Below, in pieces: positions 25,121 through 33,427 of a stretch of DNA of 54,173 nt (the stretch's first letter is position 1; each line of letters begins with the position of its first letter). The DNA is taken from contig JBAOID010000005.1 of assembly GCA_037045435.1 (NCBI GenBank), forward strand, positions 1-54,173. The letters are read 5' to 3'. The notes under the pieces are model-generated. The model ran no database searches and was not told where the DNA came from. It was given only the letters and a program-made list of their open reading frames with translations. This DNA is from CBDUEF01 sp018063485. Its GTDB lineage: Bacteria > Pseudomonadota > Alphaproteobacteria > Rhodobacterales > Rhodobacteraceae. Both the position numbers and the translations under genes were made by a program.

Positions 25121-25582
25121 ATGGCCGCCCAAATAGACGATCTGGACCGGAAAATCCTTGCTGAATTGCAAACCGATGCCGAGCAGAGCCTGGATGAAAT
25201 TGCGCGCAAGGTGGGGTCTTCGAAAACCCCGGTCTGGAATCGGATCCGGCGGATGCGCGAGCAGGGGGTGATCCTGAAGCAGACGGCACTGCTGGATGCG
25301 GAATCACTTGGACTTGAGGCGTGTTTCTTCGTGCTGATCCGCACCTCGGAACATGAATCCGATTGGCAGCGCAAATTCCTGCAAGTGCTGCGCGCGCGCC
25401 CCGAGGTGATGGAGGCGCATCGGTTGGCGGGGGATATTGACTATATCCTGAAGGTGCGGGTCAAGAATGCGCGCGCCTATGATCAGTTCTATCAGGCGCT
25501 GATTTCCGAGGTGAAGATCTACAACGTAACGGCGTTGTTGAGCATGGAAGAGATCAAGGCGACCACCTCTTTGCCGCTTTAA
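25121..25582 (+). CDS. Lrp/AsnC-family transcriptional regulator
   Basis: A 153-residue protein. The N-terminal helix-turn-helix (about 5-60: DDLDRKILAELQTDAEQSLDEIARKVGSSKTPVWNRIRRM-type pattern) is followed by a C-terminal RAM ligand-binding domain (about 70-145). The ATG at 25121 follows GGAGATCAGACGA. It is transcribed away from the cobA-cysI-cysH genes with a strong palindrome between them, so control of sulfate/sulfite reduction by a sulfur amino acid or related effector is likely. Its last 4 bases overlap the convergent P450 gene. Confidence 0.92.
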   Translation: MAAQIDDLDRKILAELQTDAEQSLDEIARKVGSSKTPVWNRIRRMREQGVILKQTALLDAESLGLEACFFVLIRTSEHESDWQRKFLQVLRARPEVMEAHRLAGDIDYILKVRVKNARAYDQFYQALISEVKIYNVTALLSMEEIKATTSLPL

Positions 25583-26754
25583 CCATCCACCATCAGCGAT
25601 TTCAGCCCGTGGAAATGGTAGACATCACCGTAAAGCGGGGCCTCTGCCAAGCGCAGGGTCGGCAGGCGATTGAACAGGATCGGCAGGGCGGTTTGCAACT
25701 CCAGCCTTGCAAGCGGCGCGCCGACACAGAAATGGATGCCCGCGCCGAAGCTGACATGCGGCTTGACGCTCCGGGTGGGAATGAAGCGCCCAGGATCATC
25801 CCAAACGCCGGGATCGCGGTTGCAGGCGGCCATCAGAATCGCTACCTGATCACCGCGCCTGAAGGTCTGGCCCATCACTTCGACCTCTTCATAGACCCAG
25901 CGGGTGAACATGTGCAGGGCCGGATCGAACCGCAGGATTTCCTCGACGCAAGCGGCGGGATCGGTCGCAAGCGCGCCTGCCGTTCCGGTTTCCAGCAAGG
26001 TTTTGACGCCATTGCCGATGGTGTGAACAGTGGCCTCATGGCCTGCGTTCAACAGCAAGATGCAGGTGGTGATCAACTCGTCCGTGGTCAGCTTTTCGCC
26101 GGCCGCTTCGGCAGCAATCAGCGAGGTGATCAGATCATCGCGCGGGTCTTGGCGGCGGGCCCGCACATAGCTGCGCATGAACTCCACAAAGGCCTCGGTT
26201 GCGGCAATCGCACGGTCTTCGCGGTCGCGGTCGCGGCCCGCCATATACATGCCGACCATGGCGTTCGACCAGCGCAACAGATCGTCCGACATATCCTCTG
26301 GCACGCCCAACAGCCGGGCGATGATGATGACCGGCAGCTTTTGGCCAAAGTGCTGTAACAGATCAAAGCGCCCGGTCGGAAAGGCGTCGATCAACTGATG
26401 GGTCAGGGTGGCTATTTCAGGTTCAAGCGCCGCGATCCGGCGTGAGGTGAAGGCGCGCAGCACCAAAGAGCGCAGCCTTGTGTGGCGCGGGGGCTCCAAT
26501 TCCAGCATCGAATGGGCCTCAACGGCGTAGAACGGAGCCAGATGATCGGGGATCACCGGAGCGAGTTCTGCGGGCACCTCGCGGCCAAAGCGGCGGTCGC
26601 GGTAGATGGCGGCGGCGGCGGCGGCATTGCCGGTGCAAGCCATGCCATAGTTGGCCCAGTAAAAGAACGGGCCGGCGGTCCTTGCCATCTCATAAAACGG
26701 ATAGGGGTTCTGGACGAAAACCGGATCAAGCGGCGATTGGTTCAGCGTTTTCAT
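25579..26754 (-). CDS. Cytochrome P450
   Basis: A 391-residue soluble bacterial P450. The heme cysteine C343 is in FGAGIHFCVGAPLAR. The I-helix motif AGHEAT (237-242) has His-Glu-Ala-Thr after the Gly, and the K-helix ExxR is E272-R275. RWVYEEVEVMGQTFRRGDQV and NRDPGVWDDPGRF are typical of class I enzymes fed by ferredoxin. The substrate is not predictable from sequence. It overlaps the DMT transporter gene by 4 nt, so the two proteins are made together and the transporter may move the substrate or product. Confidence 0.94.
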   Translation of the reverse strand: MKTLNQSPLDPVFVQNPYPFYEMARTAGPFFYWANYGMACTGNAAAAAAIYRDRRFGREVPAELAPVIPDHLAPFYAVEAHSMLELEPPRHTRLRSLVLRAFTSRRIAALEPEIATLTHQLIDAFPTGRFDLLQHFGQKLPVIIIARLLGVPEDMSDDLLRWSNAMVGMYMAGRDRDREDRAIAATEAFVEFMRSYVRARRQDPRDDLITSLIAAEAAGEKLTTDELITTCILLLNAGHEATVHTIGNGVKTLLETGTAGALATDPAACVEEILRFDPALHMFTRWVYEEVEVMGQTFRRGDQVAILMAACNRDPGVWDDPGRFIPTRSVKPHVSFGAGIHFCVGAPLARLELQTALPILFNRLPTLRLAEAPLYGDVYHFHGLKSLMVDG

Positions 26755-27692
26755 AGCGGTCGCGATGGCTTTGGGGAAGGCACAGGCAAGATCCCCTGAG
26801 CGATCAAGACACCGAGTCCGACAATCGCTGCTGAAAGGGCTTGCAGCCAGGACCAGCTTCCTCCAAGCGCAAAGATGATCAGCATCACATAGAACGGCGT
26901 CATGTTGATATGCATCGCAGAAACTCCGATGCCCAGCCTATCCACAGCGCTGATCCACAAGACTTGCGAAACAGCCATGCCGCCCACGGCAAAAATCACC
27001 AGGGCCGCGAAGGAGTTCCAGCCAAGTGCCTGCCATTGCGGTTGTGGCCCACCTGCCAGCATCTGTGCGGTTGCGGCCAGCGCGATGCAGATCGCGGCTC
27101 CGACAAGGGTGATGGTTGTGCGGCCAATCGTGGACAGCGTAGGAAAGGCGGTGACGGCCCAGCGCGATCCTAGTGTAAAGCTGAGCACTGAGCTAAAACA
27201 GACTGCGGCACCAAGCCCCAGGTCAAGATCGACTTCACCTGGCAGACCCAGAACCACCATTGCCCCACCGATCAGGCTGAGCAACAAGCCGATGATCAGA
27301 CCGAATGTAACCCTGCGCTTGTCAAAGACCACTTCGAGCGCGATACCCATCACCGGCATCGTGGCTGAAATGACTGCCACGGTGACAGGTCCGGTCATGG
27401 ATTGGCCAAGGATCATCAGATAGGCACCCAAGGCGAAACCAACGCCACCGACCAAAATCCCACGGCCCCAATTTGCCTGCAACAAAGCCCTGCCGCCGTC
27501 GATTAACCACCAGATCGGGAGCAGGAAGGCCGCGGCCATCACAACCCGTGCCGCAGTCAGCAGGACCGGGGGCACCAAAGGGATCAGAGTATCTGCCGCA
27601 GGCAAACCCGCCGCCCAAAGCACCATCGAGGCCGCACAAATCAGATTTGCCCCCATTAGCCTTTTTGAATTTGTTGGGGAAAGTGCAGCCAT
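26751..27692 (-). CDS. DMT-superfamily (EamA) transporter
   Basis: A 313-residue protein with ten predicted transmembrane helices in two EamA repeats (about 13-145 and 155-295), the drug/metabolite transporter fold. The ATG at 27692 (MAALSPTNSKRL) follows AGGAGGAACTCGG at ideal spacing; an upstream in-frame ATG would add seven residues and lacks such a site. The substrate is unknown. It is translationally coupled to the P450 gene. Confidence 0.9.
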   Translation of the reverse strand: MAALSPTNSKRLMGANLICAASMVLWAAGLPAADTLIPLVPPVLLTAARVVMAAAFLLPIWWLIDGGRALLQANWGRGILVGGVGFALGAYLMILGQSMTGPVTVAVISATMPVMGIALEVVFDKRRVTFGLIIGLLLSLIGGAMVVLGLPGEVDLDLGLGAAVCFSSVLSFTLGSRWAVTAFPTLSTIGRTTITLVGAAICIALAATAQMLAGGPQPQWQALGWNSFAALVIFAVGGMAVSQVLWISAVDRLGIGVSAMHINMTPFYVMLIIFALGGSWSWLQALSAAIVGLGVLIAQGILPVPSPKPSRPL

Positions 27693-27761
27693 CCGAGTTC
27701 CTCCTGACTCCATCTTAATGAGGCGCTCACAATTGTGTCAGGCCTGTCTCCGACATGAGAA

Positions 27762-28505
27762 TCAGCTTGCCGACAATGCGGCGATGATTGCGCCAAATTC
27801 AGCAGCCTTCAGGCTTGCGCCGCCGACAAGCGCCCCATCAACATGCTCCACCGCAAAGATTTCGGCAGCATTTGACGGTTTTACCGAGCCGCCATAAAGC
27901 AATCTGATGCCTGACCCGGCCGGTCCGAACCTCGCGGTCAGGCGCTGGCGTATGAAACCATGAACTTCACCGATCTGCGCCAGTGTTGGCGTCCGTCCGG
28001 TGCCAATGGCCCAAACCGGCTCATAGGCCACCACAAGGGTAGTGGGATCGGCGCTCTCAGGGATTGATTGCTGCAATTGTGTGCCGATCACGGCCAGGGT
28101 GGTTCCTGCATCGCGTTCCGCCGCAGTCTCGCCGACACAAAGGATCTGTGTCAGGCCCGCCGCCCCCGCCGCCTTCAACTTGGCGCAGATCAGTTCATTG
28201 CTTTCACCATGATCTGTCCGTCGTTCGGAATGGCCGAGGATCACATGGCTCGCGCCAGCATCTGCCAACATCCTTGCCGAAATATCGCCGGTATGGGCAC
28301 CAGCGGCTGCCGTATGGCAATCTTGGCCGCCAACCTGCACAAGACTGCCGGCCGTGCAAGCGGCCATCTGTGACAACAAGGTTGCAGGCGGGCATAGCAA
28401 AACGGCACAACCTGGCGTACCGACCGCAGCGATCAAAGCAGAAACCTCGCTCAAAGCCGACTGTGTTCCGTTCATCTTCCAATTGCCGGCGGCGAGCTTC
28501 TTCAT
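27762..28505 (-). CDS. tpiA: Triosephosphate isomerase
   Basis: TpiA interconverts dihydroxyacetone phosphate and glyceraldehyde-3-phosphate. The 247-residue protein has the catalytic residues K10 (GNWKMNG), H92 (ILGHSERR) and E162 (AYEPVWAIGTG), and the phosphate-binding LLYGGSVKPSNA and GALVGGASL loops. The gene stands alone on the minus strand. The 127 nt between it and the A-type carrier gene hold no gene. Confidence 0.97.
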   Translation of the reverse strand: MKKLAAGNWKMNGTQSALSEVSALIAAVGTPGCAVLLCPPATLLSQMAACTAGSLVQVGGQDCHTAAAGAHTGDISARMLADAGASHVILGHSERRTDHGESNELICAKLKAAGAAGLTQILCVGETAAERDAGTTLAVIGTQLQQSIPESADPTTLVVAYEPVWAIGTGRTPTLAQIGEVHGFIRQRLTARFGPAGSGIRLLYGGSVKPSNAAEIFAVEHVDGALVGGASLKAAEFGAIIAALSAS

Positions 28506-28632
28506 CGTCTTACTCCCTGAGTTATGACAGGCTTAGCGAAGCAACTGATCAGGGGGAAGCCTTTGCACTCGTTTTCGAGATACTATGTCGATACCCATCA
28601 GCGAATGTTGAAGCCGCAAGCTCTGATTCGCC

Positions 28633-28992
28633 TTATTCAGCGGGGATTTCCTTGAACTTGATGGACTCACCACAGCCACAGGCGTCCACCACATTCGGAT
28701 TGCGAAACTTGAAGCCTGCCGAAAGCAAATCCATCTCATAATCTATCAAAGTGCCAAACAGGAACATCTGGGCCATTGGCGCGATCAACACGCGCGCGCC
28801 ATCCTGATCAACCACTTCATCCATCGGATTGGCTTCGGTCACATAATCCATTGTGTATTCCATGCCTGCACAGCCGCCCTTCTTGACGCCGATGCGCAGG
28901 CCAGCCGAGCCTTGATTTGCCATCAGCCGCGCAATCTGGCGCGCGGCGATTGGGGTCAGGGTGACGGCCGCTTTGCCGGGAATGCCGAACAT
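28633..28992 (-). CDS. A-type Fe-S cluster carrier (SufA/IscA/HesB family)
   Basis: A 119-residue HesB/IscA fold protein with the three cluster cysteines C41 (KKGGCAGMEY), C105 and C107 (DACGCGES). It receives and hands on Fe-S clusters in the cytosol. The family is clear; SufA versus IscA/ErpA cannot be told from sequence alone, but the nearby SufT-type gene favours the SUF pathway. The ATG is at 28992 (MFGIPGKAAVTL). Confidence 0.93.
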   Translation of the reverse strand: MFGIPGKAAVTLTPIAARQIARLMANQGSAGLRIGVKKGGCAGMEYTMDYVTEANPMDEVVDQDGARVLIAPMAQMFLFGTLIDYEMDLLSAGFKFRNPNVVDACGCGESIKFKEIPAE

Positions 28993-29381
28993 GAGATATC
29001 TCCTTTACATCAATCTAGTATGAAAGAGTGAGAATTCCAAGCGGTGCCAGACGCGCCAACCCCACAATGGTCGCAAATGCCGCAACCGTCAGCGATTTGT
29101 CGAAGTATCGAGTGGCTCTTGCCGGGTTCACCAAGTTGATGGGCAAGCAAATGCGCATTAGAAAGGCCGCGCCAGGCAATTGCGAGGATGCAGCTATCAG
29201 GTTGCCAGTCATCCCCTCGAATGCGACCAAATCAATGAGCCGACACCCGCGGCATGTTTGGCTGCATCCAGGCCCCACGCGCATCCGAAGGCAGGTCACA
29301 TTGGTTATCTGTCCCGATTGCAGCGCAAGTTACAAGGTTTTCGCGCCTGTTTCCCGACGCGCCAGCGATAAGGGCTGAGTG
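28993..29381. other. 389-nt stretch without an assignable gene
   Basis: It lies between the A-type carrier and SufT genes. A minus-strand frame (29015-29299) ends in a hydrophobic stretch (PINLVNPARATRYFDKSLTVAAFATIVGLARL) that could be the tail of a small membrane protein, and a plus-strand frame ends with CPDCSASYKV, which resembles a zinc-ribbon start. Neither has a ribosome site or family match that I trust. No tRNA or terminator is visible. It may be a decayed gene. Confidence 0.4.
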
Positions 29382-29744
29382 CTACATGAAACCCAATTCA
29401 AGCCGTGCCTCATCCGACATCATTTCCATGCCCCAAGGCGGATCAAAGGTCATTTGCACATTCACCTGTTTCACGCCCGGCAACGGCTCAATCGCATCAG
29501 CGACCCAGCCCGGCATCTCTCCCGCAACCGGGCAACCGGGGGCGGTCAGACTCATGGTGACATCGACATCATTTTCGGCACTGATGTCGATGGTGTAGAT
29601 CAAGCCCAAATCGAAGATATTGACCGGGATCTCGGGATCAAAAACCGACCGGCATGCTTCGACCACCTGCTCATATAGCGGATGGTCGGTGGTGGAGGGG
29701 CGAATGAGGGGGGCACCCTCGATCTGTTCAAGCGCTTGGTTCAT
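29382..29744 (-). CDS. sufT: SUF-system Fe-S assembly protein SufT (MIP18/DUF59 family)
   Basis: A 120-residue MIP18-family protein with the conserved DPEIPVNIFDLGLIYTI motif, LTAPGCPVAGEMP (holding the conserved Cys) and MTFDPPWGMEMMSDEARLELGF at the end. SufT proteins assist Fe-S cluster maturation or delivery and normally lie at the end of the suf operon. Here the sufBCD-S genes are not in the window. Confidence 0.92.
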   Translation of the reverse strand: MNQALEQIEGAPLIRPSTTDHPLYEQVVEACRSVFDPEIPVNIFDLGLIYTIDISAENDVDVTMSLTAPGCPVAGEMPGWVADAIEPLPGVKQVNVQMTFDPPWGMEMMSDEARLELGFM

Positions 29745-29836
29745 GACGGGCTCTCAAAGTTGTTGAGAGATTATATAGGGAATTGCACCGCAAAGGTCCA
29801 GAGGCGGCAAGCGCCTGAGACAATGCGTCATCGCCC

Positions 29837-30358
29837 TTAGAATGGAATCTCGTCATCCATATCCGAGCGACCGCCGCCGCCAGCAGAGCCGCCGCCAAAA
29901 CCACCAGTGGTGCCGCCGCCTGAAGAGCCGCCGCGATAGCCACCGCTCTGATCGTCATAGCCACCACGGCGTTCATCCTGAGCGCCACCAGTTTCACTCC
30001 CGCTGTCACGACCGCCCAGAAGCGTCAACTCACCGCGAAACTGCCGCAACACCACTTCGGTGGAATAGCGGTCAGCCCCGGATTGATCCTGCCATTTGCG
30101 GGTTTCCAACTGGCCCTCGATATAGACCGTCGAACCTTTGCGCAGATATTGCTCGGCAATTTTACCCAAAGCCTCATTGAAGATCGCCACGGAATGCCAT
30201 TCGGTGCGCTCTTTGCGCTCACCGCTTTGTTTGTCGCGCCAGGTTTCTGAGGTGGCAATGCGCAGGTTCACCACCTTGCCGCCATTGGGGAAAGACCGCA
30301 CCTCGGGGTCTCGCCCCAAATTGCCGACCAGAATAACCTTGTTGACCGATCCCGCCAT
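29837..30358 (-). CDS. ssb: Single-stranded DNA-binding protein
   Basis: A 173-residue SSB. The OB fold (about 1-110) has VNKVILVGNLGRDPEVR, TEWHSVAIFNEAL and YIEGQLETRKWQDQSG. A Gly-rich linker follows, and the acidic tip DMDDEIPF recruits replication and repair partners. The start MAGSVNKVIL at 30358 is the family norm; a longer frame adds 14 residues. The 207 nt between ssb and the divergent transglycosylase gene hold no gene. I saw no clear GTTC-N7-GTTC LexA site there. Confidence 0.96.
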   Translation of the reverse strand: MAGSVNKVILVGNLGRDPEVRSFPNGGKVVNLRIATSETWRDKQSGERKERTEWHSVAIFNEALGKIAEQYLRKGSTVYIEGQLETRKWQDQSGADRYSTEVVLRQFRGELTLLGGRDSGSETGGAQDERRGGYDDQSGGYRGGSSGGGTTGGFGGGSAGGGGRSDMDDEIPF

Positions 30359-30565
30359 ATGCGCCCCCTGATTCCACTCATTCCCCGGCAGTTTCGCCAA
30401 GTTTGGTTAATAAATTCTGTGCATCGCTATAACCTGTGCCGCCGCCCCCCGCAACAGAGCTCAATTCCACCGCTGACTGCGGCCATTTGTCGATGCAAAT
30501 GGATGGGCTGGCAAGATCAGAAAAAATGGGTATAGTTCGCGCGCGTCAAAAGATCGGAACTGTTG

Positions 30566-31192
30566 ATGAGTGGTATTTCAAAAGGGATCAGAATTGTCAT
30601 TTTGGCAATGCTGCCGGTCGCAAATTGCCTTGCCCTGCCGCAAATTGCCGGGGCCGATGCCCTGAAACTCACCGGGTCCACCAAAAGCCGTTTGCTGCTG
30701 TTCAAGTCACAAGCGCATCTGCTCGACGGGAAACTGGCAAAACAATACCAGAACTCGGTCAAGCTGACTCCAAAATATGACCCTAAATCAAAATCATCTG
30801 CACAGATCGCAGTTGTTTACAAAGGGTCTTACAAAGGCACCTTTCTAGAGGTTGCCAAAGCGGCGGCACGTAAACACGGCATTCCCGAGGACTTGTTCCT
30901 GCGGCTTGTGCAACAGGAAAGCGGCTGGAATCCGGGGGCGGTCTCGAACAAGGGGGCAACTGGTCTGGCGCAGTTGATGCCAGCAACGGCGGCGCATCTG
31001 GGCGTTGATCCCAATGATCCGGGCCAGAATCTGGACGGTGGTGCGCGCTATCTGCGGATGATGTTCGATAAGTTCGGCGACTGGCGGCTGGCGGTTGCAG
31101 CCTATAACGCCGGGCCGCAAGCCGTTGAAAAGCATGGTGGAATTCCACCCTATACCGAAACAAAGAATTATGTTGTGGCCATTCTCGACTGA
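30566..31192 (+). CDS. Lytic transglycosylase (SLT domain)
   Basis: A 208-residue exported protein with an N-terminal signal peptide (about 1-30) and a C-terminal SLT domain (about 95-205). The catalytic Glu is in QQESGWNPGAVSNKGATGLAQLMP, and AAYNAGPQAV follows as usual. It cleaves peptidoglycan glycan strands, making 1,6-anhydro-muropeptides. The ATG at 30566 is preferred over a TTG one codon upstream. A terminator follows at 31213-31244. Confidence 0.9.
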   Translation: MSGISKGIRIVILAMLPVANCLALPQIAGADALKLTGSTKSRLLLFKSQAHLLDGKLAKQYQNSVKLTPKYDPKSKSSAQIAVVYKGSYKGTFLEVAKAAARKHGIPEDLFLRLVQQESGWNPGAVSNKGATGLAQLMPATAAHLGVDPNDPGQNLDGGARYLRMMFDKFGDWRLAVAAYNAGPQAVEKHGGIPPYTETKNYVVAILD

Positions 31193-31212
31193 TACGGGCG
31201 CAACAGCGATCC

Positions 31213-31244
31213 GCCGCGCCCGCAAAGGGCACGGCGATCTTTTT
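31213..31244 (+). terminator. Rho-independent terminator
   Basis: The stem GCCGCGCCC/GGGCACGGC (one C-A mismatch) has a GCAAA loop and is followed by GATCTTTTT. It ends the transglycosylase transcript. The T-run overlaps the stop codon of the convergent ABC ATPase gene. Confidence 0.75.
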
Positions 31245-33330
31245 ACTCCGCTGCGATCTGAATCACCGGCTCCATGCCATGAAGAATCGCATCCGACAGG
31301 TGGCATTTTACCTGATGCCCGCCCTTAAGGGTTTTGACCGGCGGCATTTCCGTCTCACACAGCCCACCCGGAACCTGTGATTTCCAGCGGCAGCGGGTTT
31401 GGAACGGGCAACCCGGCGGCGGGTTCATTGCCGAAGGGATATCCCCCTCCAGCACGATGCGCTTGCGCTTGACCCTGGTGTCGGCGATCGGCACGGCCGA
31501 CAGCAGCGCCTCGGTATAGGGGTGATAGGGCGGCTGGAACACCTGATCGGTGCTGCCCATCTCGACCACATGGCCCAGATACATCACCATCACCCGATCA
31601 GCCAAATAGCGCACGATGGAAAGATCATGGCTGATGAAGAGCAGCGTGGTTTTGTTTTCGCGCTGAATATCCATCAAGAGATCGGTCACGGCGGCCTGCA
31701 CCGAGACATCAAGCGCCGAAACCGGCTCATCGGCCACCACAACCTTGGCCCCACCGGCGAAGGCGCGGGCAATGCCGACACGTTGCTTTTGTCCGCCCGA
31801 CAATTGACGCGGCATCCTTTCGGCAAACACCCGCGGCAGTTTCACCAGATCCAGCAGTTCCAGCATTCTTTGACGCCGCTCTTCATCTGATCTGCCCTGA
31901 CGGAAAATCTCAAGCGCACGGATGATCTGGCGACCGACAGTCATCGAGGGGTTCAGCGTGTCAAACGGGTTTTGAAACACCATCTGAACAGAGGACACCG
32001 TGTCAGTATTGCGCTGCTGGATCGGTGTCGATTGGACGTTCTCGTCAAACAGCAGGATCGAGCCGGAGGTGGCGGTTTCCAACCCCATCAGAACCTTGGC
32101 AAAAGTGGATTTGCCACAGCCGCTTTCGCCAACAATGGCCAGGGTTTCACCTTCATGGGCCACAAAGCTCAGGGTTTCATTGGCCTTGACGACTTTGGAG
32201 GCTCCGCCGCCAAAAGCGCTGCTGGAGACCTCGTAATATTTTTTGAGATCCACCATTTTCAAGACAACTTTTCCGATGGGAGTCTTGGGTTTCATCGCCT
32301 TGGCCTTCATCGGCGCGGCCCAGTCGATCTGGGACCATTTCACACAACGGCTGGCATGACGATCATCGCCGGGGACGGGCGACATCTTGATCTCGCCGAC
32401 ATTGCAAAGCCCATCGGCGAAGTAATCACAGCGAGGGCCGAAATTGCACCCCTGAGGGCGTTCATGTGGCAACGGGAAGTTCCCCGGAATGGCCACCAAG
32501 GGGCGCGAGTTCTTGTCGGCGCCGGGCAGCGGGATCGAGCGGAAAAGCGCCTGGGTGTAGGGGTGGCGCATCTTGTCGAACACCTCTTCGACATTGCCGG
32601 TTTCCACCGCCTCGCCGGAATACATCACGCAAAGCCGATCACAGACATCGAGGATAAGGCCCAGATTATGTGAGATGAACAGCATTGATGTGCCGTATTT
32701 ATGGCCCAGATCCTTGACCAGATCGACGATACCAGCCTCAACCGTCACATCAAGCGCCGTGGTGGGTTCATCCAGAATGAGCAGGGCGGGTTTCGACATC
32801 AGCGCCATGGCGATGACGATGCGCTGCTGTTGGCCACCCGAAAGCTGATGCGGATAGGCGTTCATGATGCGGTCGGGGTCGGGCAAGCGTACATCCGCGA
32901 CAAGTTGACGCGCCAACGCCCAGGCCTCGGCGCGTGCCATGCCCTGATGGATCATCGGCACTTCGATCAGCTGCGCGCCGACCTTCATCGCCGGATTGAG
33001 CGAGGCCATCGGCTCTTGATAGATCATCGCGATTTCCGAGCCGCGCAGATGGCGCAGGTCTTCCTCGCTCATATTGGTCAGATCGCGGCCCTTGAATTTG
33101 ATGGTGCCGCCGACAATTTTACCGTTCTTGCCCAGATCGCGCATCACCGCCAGCGCCACGGTGGATTTGCCGCAACCGGATTCGCCCACCAGCCCCATGG
33201 CTTCGCCCGGCATTACCGTGCAGGAAAAATCCATCACCGCCGGGATTTCGCGCATTCGGGTGAAGAAGGAAATCGAGAGATTCTCGATTTCAAGAATCGG
33301 TTTCGTTTTGTCCCAGGCGGTTTTGGTCAT
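31243..33330 (-). CDS. Peptide-type ABC transporter, fused double ATPase (DppD-DppF type)
   Basis: A 695-residue fusion of two ABC ATPase domains of the oligopeptide/dipeptide family. Each half has Walker A GESGCGKST, a signature (LSGGQQQR, then LSGGQKQR) and Walker B (LLILDEPTTALD, then VVVADEPVSALD). Each also ends in the oligo_HPY C-terminal region with the HPYTQALF or HPYTEALL motif. It drives uptake through the DppB/DppC permeases next door. The first domain starts at about residue 10 and the second at about 370, after a Pro/Lys-rich linker. The 97 nt upstream to dppC hold a hairpin. Confidence 0.95.
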   Translation of the reverse strand: MTKTAWDKTKPILEIENLSISFFTRMREIPAVMDFSCTVMPGEAMGLVGESGCGKSTVALAVMRDLGKNGKIVGGTIKFKGRDLTNMSEEDLRHLRGSEIAMIYQEPMASLNPAMKVGAQLIEVPMIHQGMARAEAWALARQLVADVRLPDPDRIMNAYPHQLSGGQQQRIVIAMALMSKPALLILDEPTTALDVTVEAGIVDLVKDLGHKYGTSMLFISHNLGLILDVCDRLCVMYSGEAVETGNVEEVFDKMRHPYTQALFRSIPLPGADKNSRPLVAIPGNFPLPHERPQGCNFGPRCDYFADGLCNVGEIKMSPVPGDDRHASRCVKWSQIDWAAPMKAKAMKPKTPIGKVVLKMVDLKKYYEVSSSAFGGGASKVVKANETLSFVAHEGETLAIVGESGCGKSTFAKVLMGLETATSGSILLFDENVQSTPIQQRNTDTVSSVQMVFQNPFDTLNPSMTVGRQIIRALEIFRQGRSDEERRQRMLELLDLVKLPRVFAERMPRQLSGGQKQRVGIARAFAGGAKVVVADEPVSALDVSVQAAVTDLLMDIQRENKTTLLFISHDLSIVRYLADRVMVMYLGHVVEMGSTDQVFQPPYHPYTEALLSAVPIADTRVKRKRIVLEGDIPSAMNPPPGCPFQTRCRWKSQVPGGLCETEMPPVKTLKGGHQVKCHLSDAILHGMEPVIQIAAE

Positions 33331-33360
33331 GTCATCCTCGTGTAACGGCTGAGGGCGGGA

Positions 33361-33415
33361 CCGGGGGTTTCACACCCCCGGACCCCCGTGGGATATTTTG
33401 CGACAGAATGAAAGA
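33361..33415. repeat. Hairpin with GGGATATTT tail between dppC and the ATPase gene
   Basis: A perfect 8-bp stem CCGGGGGT/ACCCCCGG (loop TTCAC) is followed by CCCCCGTGGGATATTTTGCGACAGAATGAAAG. The tail matches the arms of the pyrC-pyrE inverted repeat (GGGATATTTG, GACAGATGAA). It appears to be a second site of the same dispersed intergenic element. In the dppC-ATPase transcript it forms a strong hairpin. Confidence 0.65.
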
Positions 33416-33427
33416 CGTGCGCGAGCA

